Shown here piece by piece: positions 34,301 to 46,300 of a stretch of 61,412 bases of DNA (position 1 is its first letter; each line of letters starts with the position of its first letter). Below the pieces are notes generated by a model. That model was not told the origin of the DNA and did no database searches. It saw only the letters and a program-made list of their open reading frames with translations. Source of the DNA: Owenia fusiformis. Its lineage: Eukaryota > Annelida > Polychaeta > Sabellida > Oweniidae. A program made the translations under genes and the position numbers. Location of the stretch: NCBI GenBank assembly GCA_903813345.2, contig CAIIXF020000006.1, forward strand, positions 38,531,936 to 38,593,347, in the 5' to 3' direction.

Positions 34301-37300
34301 CGTCAAGCTTTACTCTATTCTATGTAAGTAAGTGCGGGAAAGCAATGTGGCAGGGATTAAAGTTGCTGATTGGATGTTTGTAAGGAATTATCGGACCTAT
34401 CACATGTATGAGTAGCTCACATGAAACTGACGCTTGAAAAACAGATTAAAATGCAAAGTAAGCGCGGGAAAGCAATGTGGCAGGGATTAAAGTTGCTGAT
34501 TGGATGTTTGTAAGGAGTTATCGGACTTATGACAGGTATGAGTAGCTTACGTGAAACTGACACCATAAAACCAAACGGATTAGCATGCAAAATAAGCGCG
34601 GGAAATAACAGAATTATACACGGTCAACTAACCGCCCATAAAAACACAGACCGGTCAAGGCATTATCGGCGGTTAACCGGTTAACCGGTTAATACTTGAC
34701 ACCTCTAGCTTCTGGAGACCATAGTATAGTTTCTTGGGGCCCTTGTATAGCTTCTGGGGGCCATAGTATAGCTTCTTGGGGCGATCGTATAGCTTCTTGG
34801 GGCCACTGGGGTTCCCTGTATAGCTTCTGGGTGCCACCATATAGCTCCTGGGGGCCACTAATTAGCTTCTGGGGGCCATCATATAGCTTTTGAGGGCCAC
34901 TGGGGGCCACCATATAGCTTCTGGAGACCACAGTATAGTTTCTGTGGGCTCTTGTATAGCTTCTGGGGGCCATCGTATACCTTCTGGGGGCCACTTGGGG
35001 CCCCTGTATAGATTCTTGGGGCCACTGGGGGCCATCATATAGCTTCTGGGGGCTTCTGGAACCTAATAATTAATGTATTTTGCCAGGTTTCACCAAAATC
35101 TTCGAATACGGGGGCTGTCAGGAGGGGGTTAAATTAAGTTATAATTTTTTTAAACAAATTCATGTGACTATTTATCTCTAAGCAAAGGGAGAATAACTTT
35201 CTTTTAACTCATTAAGAACATGAAATGTAAAAACCTCATTATCAAGTGATGTTACCATAGCATCTGAAATGTTAGAAATATTACATAAACCATATGATGA
35301 ATCATCTTCACTTCTAATCATGCTTTATACTTCAGACACTTTAAGAATCAAGAATATGAAGAATATGATGCATGGTAAATTATAAAATTGGATCTTTAAT
35401 ATACAGGGTAGAAATAACCGTTTTGACCCTTGTGAATGATAGTCAAAATACATGTAACCTTTCCACACACTTATTAGTTCAGTTCAATACATGCACATTT
35501 TTACTCAATAAGATTGAAACAACTATGGTTGTTACTTTTTTTGTTAATTTAATATTATTTTTAAAATTGTCAAACAATGACGTTCACAGTAGCTGCCTCC
35601 AAAGCTGGATAATTTTGTTAATTCTGATCCAATTTTGAAGATTTGTTGTCTCTTTAATGTTGCTTATATCTTCCACTCATCAAATAAGGGACAAAACTAT
35701 GCACACGTTCTGTCATATGGCCTCAGTTCTAATAGATATGTTGCTATACTAGGATATTCTGAACCAAAAATGGATTGATGACGTCACAATTAATGCAAAT
35801 TAGCTAATTTGCATAACTGAATATTGTTACCATATAGTAAATTTAATAAGGTTTAATCAGATACCAATATCATCTCTATAGACCAAATAATGGCGAAGCT
35901 ACATTGATTCAAGACTCCAAGGTAAGATGTATGTATATTATTGTCAAATAATGACATTCACGATAGCTGCCTCGAAAGTTACATAACTTTCGTAATACTG
36001 ATTCAATTTTGAATCTGTTTTCACTTTTATGTTGCTTATACCTTCTACTTATAGAATAAAGGACAAAACCTTTCAGAAATTTTGCCATACAGCCTCAGTT
36101 CTAATAGATACGTTGCTATAGTTGGAAATTCTGAACCAAAAATAGATTGATGACGTCATAATTTATGCAAATTAGATAATTTGCATAATTGAATATCAGA
36201 AATTTATTGAAAATTTAACGAGGTTCAATTTGGTACCAATATCATTTCTATAGACCAAATAATGACAGAGCTACAAATGATTTAAGATACCAAGGTAAGA
36301 TTCTAAAGATGCGTAACCATGGTAACTGAATGCCGCCATAAAAGTACTATGGGACATTAGTTGGCAATGTTAACAAATGAATTCATTAAATAGACACCCT
36401 AGGGATTACAAAAATGTATGTAACTTATTCACACCTTATGGGTGCATGGGAACCCCTTGTTCCTACTATACTAATGGTTTACATATTGATTTGATGTATA
36501 TTACACAGAATTCCCCAAAAAATATATTCATTACCATAGTAACCATAAGTAAAGCATGAATTAAACCACCATCATTCACTTGTTAATTAACAATCGAGAG
36601 AACACCCCTAGAGTGTATTAAATTTAAAAAACAATAAACGTCTAATTAAAGTCCGGACAATATGAAGTAAATACCAATATACCAAGGTGTGCCAACTTTT
36701 AACTCCAGATAAATTATGTGACATTTGGTGACATATGTTTTCTCATTGAGATTCCGTGAATGAATAAGATATTAGTACAGTTGTCATTTTAGTGTAACAG
36801 GGATAACTGTTATCAATTGTTATTGAGGATTTATTCATTAGTTTGAGGGTAAGTTATAATTAACAAAAACAAATGTTTATATTCATTTACAATATTTGTA
36901 ATTTACTATACAGTATAAGTGGTATTTAATCAAAGTGGTTAATTTGCCTTATGGTCAATTTTATCATTTTCCTAATTTTGATTTTCCTAATGACAAGAAA
37001 CTTCCCATTAGATAACATCATTAAGATAATATTTCCAAGATTTAATTTAACGAACCTGGAAAAGCTGGGCAATAGGCAAATCTCAAAATGATTAGTCAAA
37101 GTTACCACTTATACAGTATCGGATGACTTTAAAACATATTATGAGCTCAGTTCATTGGACAATGAGATTCCATATTGGCAAGTGATGATTAAAACTTTTA
37201 AAAAACATGAGCAGATGTTGATATCATTAAACATGAAATCATAATGTAGATGGTGTAGATTCTTTTGGGGCAAAACCTAGATGTGTTTAGTTCAAGAGTT

Positions 37301-40300
37301 TTTGATACAGTTAGATTATTTACAGATGGAGCAAGGTTGAAGAGATACGTGATGCCACAAACTGATAAATACAAGGCGATCTACCCCTATACGCCTAGCA
37401 ATGAGGGGGAGATTCAACTACAAGTTGAAGACATCATTACAGACATAAAAGAACTGAACAATGGATGGGCGATTGGGAATAACCTTACAACAAAGTCAAC
37501 AGGGATATTTCCGATGCAATATCTTGAGCGACTTCCTGATACAGGGAGTATCATTTCAGGGTCAGCACGCAGTAGCCCGACCCCAAGTGGAGTCTCAAGT
37601 ATTCACACCCCAAAGGTGTCTAAAAACAACGTAGAAAGATTACCCATGCATCAAAATGGTAGCGTGCGATCGGGGAAACCTTTGCAACATAGGGAAAGTA
37701 TACTGAGTCATGCGTCAAACATCAGTGTTGATTCTTGGGTGGAGAGTAGCGGCGATGAAAAAGATGGCGTCACTAATGATGTGATGTCAACAAACGGGAG
37801 TAAAAGGAACTCGAGGAAACGTCCACAGCTTGCGGTAAAACCAAACATACTTAGAACCGAATCAATGAATAGTAACATGACAACACCGGTGCTACCAGCG
37901 AGAGCATCAAATATCAACACTCTTCCCTCTGCGGATGCAAAAGCCGTATCTGAAGCTGGTGATATTTCAAGTGTGGAGAATGAACTTTACACTATTGATG
38001 ATATTAATGATGAGCTTTATGCTACAGCAACCTACCCTAATGGCAACACCCCCAAAGATGCGCTTAGTATCAATGGACCTTCGGAATATCAAAACAGTGA
38101 TGATATGGTCAAAAAAGGAAATAAGAAAGAAACAAAATCTAAACTTGGTAATATCTTCAAGCGGAGATCCAAACCAAGCACAGAAGATGCTAACGGGAAC
38201 ATGGAAATTTCAATGCTAGACATTAACAAAAGTCAGGAAGCTCTTACAAAGCCTGAGAAGAAACAAACAAAATTGAGAAAAAACCTAATAAAGGTGCTTC
38301 ACGTCACACTGATGACAAGTGCAGGAGTGCTTCTAAGCTTGTTCCTCTTCCTTTGGATGTATTTTGGCTTGGATTATGGATGGCTACCAGCTTTAGTGAC
38401 ATCCCTATTGGTTGCTATACCCTTAGCAACAGGCCTTGTATTGTGCGTATACTGCAAATGCACATTCGCCTTATTCTTCCCAAGTCTATGTACATTGCGT
38501 TCGATTTGCGCTATTTTATGCATAATCACAGGTATTATCCTTAGTGGACCAATCATGAACATTGTACAGAATCATCACCTAGCAACCATGTGTGTCCACC
38601 AATTAGAGCATGCGAATGGGCAGCTCCATAGCCACCATGCAGAGGTATATGCTGATCAGGCATCACAGATTGAGTTAATGCTGCAAGGCAATCTGAACAA
38701 CACAATGCAGAGATTGGAGCACACCGTGGGGACACTCATATCTGTGAACAACACTGTTGCTCAATGGTTCCAACAAGCTGTGTTGAATCCTGCGACAACT
38801 AGCCAAGCTCACACAGTAAGTACAGTAAAACCTGTCTATTCCAAACACCTCTGTGACCATCCAAAAGTGTTCACATTTCAAGGTTGTATTAACATGCAAA
38901 TCAATGGGAGATTACAAATTTGAGACAGAGAAAAAGTTTTCATTTTGAGAGGTTTTCAGTTTTTTCTAGGAGCATCCATAAGTGTTCAGATTAGCAGGTG
39001 TTCACATTTCAAGGTTGTATTAACATGTAAGTCAATTTGGGACTGAGAAAAAATGCTCACATTAAAAGGTGTTCTGATTAGAGAGGGGCTCAGATATACA
39101 GGTTTTACTTTTTCAAATAAATCTACGATACTCCATACATTCTTTAGATTTTGATTATAGATATATACCTTTTAAGAATCATTCATTGAGTGATAGATTA
39201 TATTCACCTGAATAGAAGTAGAACTATTTAATAATCATTATACTAGAAAAAATACAATGTGAGAGAACACTAAGAACTTTATGAGGAATATGACCAAAGG
39301 AATAATGTGATGTCATTTTGTTAAATATAGATTCATATCTCTATGAATCGAACACAGGTGTTTTTTAAAAACAGTTCACCTTAAATTAATTAATTATGAA
39401 TAATGTTAAGCTAGTCACCTTTAAATTACATTTATTTTCCCTTGGGCATATGATCGTGATACTGTTAAGTTTATTGTTAATGAACATGAAGTCATCTACA
39501 AATATGTAGGTTTAAATATGCCACTTTTAACATATAGAGGGCATTCATCAATTTAAATTTAACTTTTACAATTTCTGAACTGTTTTATAAACTACATACT
39601 GTACATATTCTTTGTCAAATGTTTCACCAAATGTTAAAGTTGACTAGCAAGAATAAATCAAAGCTTTTTTTATATGTTCCACTCTTGGAGGTATTCAATA
39701 AACAAATTCCACTTCACAGGTTCTACTCTTACTCCAAATTGCTAAAGGTTTATATATTGAGATTACAGAAGTTTTCAAAGTTGTTGAAAACAGCCCCTAG
39801 CCAATGTTCACAATGTTCATGAAAAACCACCATTATGAATTTCTTATGTTTTGTGTTTTTAGAGGTGTTCTCAATTGTTGAAAACAGCAGCCAGTCAGTG
39901 TTCATGGGGGATTAAAGTGGCAACGTCGTCATGTGAGAGAGCAGTGATGTCACTACAAGAAAAACTCATCACATCAAGCATCCTATTTGCTTGTAATGCA
40001 GCTAATAAAAGCCTTCTTGGCCAAGTCAGGTAAATGTCTATGAAACTTATAACACAAGAAAACTGACTGTTAGTATACTAATTAAATATAATAAGTCCAG
40101 AATTACATGAAATGGGAAGATGAACACCCCCCTAGTTTTCTGCAAATTCAAACAATAAACTCTGCATGTCAAATAAGCAAAATCTGCAAAGGAAAAGGCC
40201 AATTCAATAGGAATTCCATGGAATTTCTCTATAAAGATATATTAAAAGAAAATTCTGCATGAAAATGGGGAAATCAAATTCAAAATTTCTGCAATTCCAT

Positions 40301-43300
40301 GTTTGAAGGCTACCTCCATCCACGATCCACATATTAAGAATCCTGGGAGTAGATGAGATGCTATATAAAACCTTAGAGAATCTTTACCTAGATTGTTTGA
40401 ATTGTTCTTCCAGAAAGAAGTTGAGTCTAACTGCCAAAGACATCTGTAGTCCTATCACCACGGTAACAGATTGTAATGTTCTGCTAGAGCCTGATGAGAT
40501 TTGCACAGAATTTGATAGCGTAGAAGCCGTGTTAGCAAGAACGATTGATTCATTGGGGAATACATCATACTTACTGCGTCATTATTTCAAGATAGAGCAG
40601 ACGGCCCCACAAGGAACAACAGCCCATGTTTCAAAACATGTAGCCCCCACATATACCAACCCAGAAGATGCTGCCACCTTTACAGATAATATTGTACTAG
40701 CACTGGACATAATCACCAAGCTACTGTCTCTTGTTATAATAGTCCTGGTTTATGATGCCTATGAATACATGATAAGTTATCTAAGTAAGCCATACTTTGA
40801 TAACAAATATATCATGAAAGAATTCAAGTCACTTGACAGAAAAATGGATGGCGAAGGAAAAGCCGTAGTTCTGCCTTTTACTGCGAGGGAAAATAAAACC
40901 AACATTGATCCTAATACACGTAAATATTTCATTCCATCAATAAGGAATCTTATGATTGGACTAGCGATTATTTCTCTTCATGCTCTGATTGCGATCACAG
41001 CTTTTATTTTTGATCATGTGTATTACATGTCGTTTATCCATTTGGAAGATGTGTCGCCTAATATGCAAGAAAGTACAACTGATGGAATAGCCATTGCCCA
41101 AAGTATGGATAACACTGCAATTAATTCAACAGAGGGAGGCATAGTGGTTGATGGAAGAGCACTGTGGTGTAACGAATTGATTCCAGGAGGGGAGAAGAAT
41201 CTGACGCTTGTAACAATCTCATATGTGATCCTTGTTATTGCTTTGCTTATTCAAGGCTATGCTATATTACTAAAACAAATCATTATGGCGTATTTTTTCC
41301 CGAAGGTAGCCGAAGATCGGGCAAGCTTCCTTTTCCAAGATATCCTTACCAAGCGAAGTGAATATCGTGCCACTCTCAGACACACCGTGCACAATAACTG
41401 TGCACAAGCGAACATGCAAGATAAAGTGAAAATCGGGGACATCTTAGCACGGAAAGTCACATGCATTCGTATCTTACTAAGAAAATTAGGAATGTCTAAA
41501 GCACAATGTCTTGGATGTAAGGAATTGAACGACGGGAATTTTACACGATGTAGCAGTAAGAACTGTGATGGGGTTTACTGTAGTGACTGTTTTATCGCCT
41601 TAAGCCAAGACTGTCCACTGTGTTCAGACCAAATGTACCAGAATCTAGCAGTAGAACAACATGTTCATAATGAAAGCTATGCATGATCAGTATTTACTCC
41701 AAATATTATAATACAGAGGACAAGCCTGTAGCCAGGGAGGGGTGGGAGGTTCAAGCATTTTTCAAGTGGTTTTGGGCCAAAGTTGTAAAGTGAACCCCCC
41801 TGAAATTTTTGGAAAATTGAACCCCCTTGGCAAAAGCTGGCTACTGGCTTGGAGGATTCAAAATACATGTAGAATTAAATAATATATGAATATATTAGAA
41901 ACTGTCAGTTATTGATAATGGTCTTCAAGAGTCATCAAGAAAGATGGCACTCAAATTCACATTCATGTCTGGTTAATTGGGCATCTTTCGAGTTCCTGTT
42001 TTTTCAGTATTTATAACATAAATTGATAAATTGCAATTAACAAAATGTAATAATGTAAATCGCCCTGAGGCATTACAGACATGATCACCAATAAAGATAA
42101 AGAAAACACATATAAGGTAGAAACTTGATTGGAAAATAGATGTAAGAACAAATCAGGCCCGTAGCCAGGGGGGGATTGATGGGTTCGCGCCCCCCCTCCA
42201 ACCCCCCCTGGCCAAAAAATCTTTCAAAAATTTTTTCACCTTTCTGAGCACTTTTAAGTGTTTTTGGTCATTTTTGGACCAAAATTGTCACAAGTGAACC
42301 CCCCCCCCCCCGGAATTTTTCAATAAGTGAAGTCCCCCTTGCCAAATCCAGGCTACGGGCCTGCAAATAGGTACACGTGATAAGAAAAGTGAATCAATAT
42401 GAAGGATAAAATGATGATGATGATTTGAAGATGATGATAGGAATTGAGAAAGATGATTTACAAAAATGAATTACAAAGTTTGATCCTTCTCTGTTTGATG
42501 TGCTAAAAGATCATTTGTTTTGTAATCCATTTTATCAGAATTTCCAAACAGAAGCAATTTTAACTTTGTAATATTCATTTGCTTAAAACAATCTAACACA
42601 TTAAATTTTGCAAGCTCTTCGAAAAGTATGATCCGTTGTAGTTGTATACTAGAATAGGGTGCAACTGAGAAGGAAATGTGTCTGCTATCTCCCATTTAAT
42701 CACCACATAAACATTAGGCCATAAGAAGTAGATTCTTCGTTTTGCGTCCTGGAAATCCAAATCATGCAAGGGTACAAGGAAAACAAACTCAAACTCAAAT
42801 AAAAACACAAACTTGTTTGCTGAGACATGTATACATTTTATGGGCATAAAAAGGTATGACATACCAATTTGCAGTGATAACAAACGCATATCTATACATT
42901 TTATACAATATATTTAAACTTCAAGGGTAAAAAATAAGAAAATACACAATGTATCAAAGTAATCAATAACACTGTCAATTTTGACGCACATCAAATTATC
43001 CACCATTACGTCTGATTCTCATTGAACGAAATGCAATGGTACTTTCAGACCCTCATGATTGCTATTTAGATGTGTTTGTATCTTCTGATATACTCAAAAT
43101 CGTGCAAGCAAGGGGACGAAAAACAAAGAATCTACTTCTTATGGCCCAAGCTGTGGATAAGACAGAATTAAAATTGTGAGAAAAGAAGTGAGCCTAGAAT
43201 TCCCAAAAAAGGTATTGATTGACTCCAAGTCTATTTAAGGCCTTTCTTGAGATATCTCAAGTCCTGGTTAATCTCATCATCATTATTTCTCTGGCTAATT

Positions 43301-46300
43301 CTTTTCTAAAAATGAAAATGATTAAAGATAAACTAAATGCTTTAAACTATTGATGCAATACGAATGTCTTATTTTCGAAGTAACAATTAAATGTTCTGGA
43401 ACTGTAGAATTACACCATAGTCTTGAAGGCCATTACAAATACATTGTATGTGTCATAATATATTTATAATGTACTATTATATGTAATTTAAATAAAACTG
43501 TTAAATAAATTTAGATTAATCATAAATCAATTTTATATTTACCATTTCTAACCGAGCTCAGTACTTCCCCTAGATCACCAGCATATAAAATTTGAGCAGA
43601 GATTCTTAATCCATTAGGCATGATCCTGTAAAATTTGAACTAAGTGAACCAGTCAAACAACAGTAGGCTTCTCTATATCCCTTCGAACTTTTTTTGGTTT
43701 GAACTTTGTTCGGTGGGATAATTATATGACACATAAGTGTTACCAATCTAAAACACCAATATCATTACATAATTTCAAATATTATTTGAACAATGAAGAC
43801 AAAAAGCCATAGTAATTAGAGTAGATCAAATAGAATTGCAAGCCCAGAGAAAGTTTATATTTCTATCCCAATGCCATCTATTGAACTGTACAAACTATGA
43901 AACTGTGTACTATATAAATGCCTTTGGTATTAATAATTTGAAGAATGATATGACAAAGGGGTAACCAGGGGTTGCAATGACCAATAAAATATAAACATGA
44001 GATAGAAGAAGAAAAGAACTTTGAAATGCTTTTTGGTTTAAGCTTGTAGGTCAATTTTGAAGGAAGTTGCATAAATTTTTGTAAAATTCAACATTAATCT
44101 AAATTTTTTGGCTTGTTTATGCCACAATCGCCCCCCCCCCCTCCACCGAAAACCTAAACTATTTTGGGGATCACACCCCCCCTGACTGAAAGCTGGCTAT
44201 GCCCCATTGCCCCTGTATGGTATGATATAAATGTAGCAAACCATGTTTTATTTCACTTAAAGATCCCATAACAGTCTATCTCATAAGATATTAAAATCCA
44301 AGTGAAACTCTGAACTTGTGAAGATTGTGAAATTGTTCTGTCCTAAAATACTTGACAAAACAGTCCTATAAAATCTATCAAAAACCTCTTTTCAAATAAA
44401 TATAATTATGATTAAAACCTCTTAATTAAACTGATATTAGAAAGCCAAGAATGATTTTTAAGGTAACTTTCTCTCTATATATGTTTTTACTGAGAAAAAT
44501 ATAGATAGAAACGATCAATTTCAGTCAAAATTCTGTTTTTAAATTGTCCTAGAGATTGACCAGATCAGCTTGACCTTGGAGTTTTAACATAAGCCATCAA
44601 TTTCACTTCTTCTAAATATAGAACTGTCAATCAAAATTTTGAACTGTGAAAGGGAAACTTATATTTAGCTTAACTACTGTAGATCAGATTTAGATTTCTA
44701 AAGAGAAATAAAGGTTCACTACAATTATGCTCAAAATCTAATTTGTATACATGAACGGATTTAAAAAAATATTTGATAAATATATAATAAGGTCAATGTG
44801 ACCTATTTCCAACAAAACAATGAAAGGAGAACCCCCGATAAGGAGAGCTTTTTAGAAGGACACAACTATTCTATTCTGGAAGTGATCATCATGAAATTTT
44901 AACATACTTTTAGAAATGAGGTGAACTGATACACAAAACGTGCGTTTGTAGAACGGTTTTTGTGAAGCGCTGAAATTCAATTTTCCATATTTAACTGTTA
45001 CATTTTGCTTAAAATCAATAACTCCACCAGAAATACATTTTAAGAATTTTTTCCGAATTGGTTCCATTATTTCCGTTATTCTCATGAGTGGAAAGGTCTC
45101 AAAAAACATATTTCTAGGGAAACGCCCATTGATTTCTTTTTATTTCTAAGAGTTCAGATAAATAGCTTACAACTCAGATAAATATCTTACAACTGTGACA
45201 CTTTGTTCCTATCCCACAAGGCCATACACAGATTTAAACCACAAATAAAGAGTCTAACCTTAAAAAACGAGTTCATTGCCTTGCCAAAAATGTTCTTAAA
45301 AGAGCAATTTTTATATCACACAACTTGCTTTTGGGAATATCTATGATCACCTCATCTCTGATGTATTAAATCTCTGATGTGTTAAAGTTCCATGATGATC
45401 ACATCCAGAATAAACAAGCAATGTCCTTCTAATAAGCTCTCCTTATCTGGGGTTCTCCTTTATATTCTATTCTTAGCACAATTAAAGAACTCATTTCCCC
45501 CTACCCATGACACCCTAGTGGGGTAAAAAGGTCTTGAAAGAAGACAAGGTCTTGAAAGAAGACAACAATTTAGTAAAGAGATCTACCTTTTGTCTTGTGA
45601 GACTGTTGTAGAGGTAGAGTTCATGTTTTCCTGACCCCTGGGGTGGTTGCCATAGTGGCTGCGTTCTCTTCACTTTACCTGGAATTACAAACAAAGCATT
45701 CATTTTATGCACTGGCGGATCTTGGGCCTCCCCCCTTTGTTGGTTCCCAGATCCGCCCCTGTTATGGGTCTGTTGCTCAGCATGACTAAAGTTCTTGCGA
45801 TAGCCATTATAAAAGAAATGTTAGATAACTGTTAATGGTCATAAATAACTTAATAAAATTAACTGATCCATCAGGTTGGCCCCCACGTGATTAGTAACGT
45901 CATATATATGATATAGTTTGGGTTTATTGGTTCCTTGGTAATCATGATGTCATGGCAACCATATGATTGTTGTGTAAACAAATAACAAAACATCTGTGGC
46001 ATTATGTCATCATGACTTAATGGACCAAAACGGGCCACGTGGGGACCAGTGAGAGATCATGTGGGGGCAAATAATGTCACAACCAATTTGAATATTACTT
46101 ATCAAGCAGCTATAACTATCGCTAAAGCTTCATCAAGAAGAATTTTTGAGGTGGAATTTTTTCTGGCGGAAAACGCTTGAGCGAAAACGCTTGAGTGAAA
46201 ACGCTTGTTGAAACAAAACACCCTGGGGACATATTGCATCTTCAATGCAACTTGGTACATTGTAACTTACTTGCAGAATCCGAGTCTACATCAGGTGTCA

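Noticed and set aside
33211-34994. Several proline/serine/tyrosine-rich open frames of 61-111 codons on both strands
   Set aside because: They are read-through products of the AGAAGCTATA minisatellite in overlapping frames, with no start context or family similarity.
37265-37351. Upstream extension of the SH3-DCST1-like frame to a TTG
   Set aside because: TTG is not a normal animal start, the segment contains a possible splice acceptor, and the SH3 domain begins right after the ATG at 37352.
40358-40413. Starting the DC-STAMP C-terminal part at the ATG at 40358 as a separate gene
   Set aside because: A good acceptor (TTGTTCTTCCAG) at 40413 restores phase with exon 2, and the membrane domain would otherwise lack its N-terminal half.
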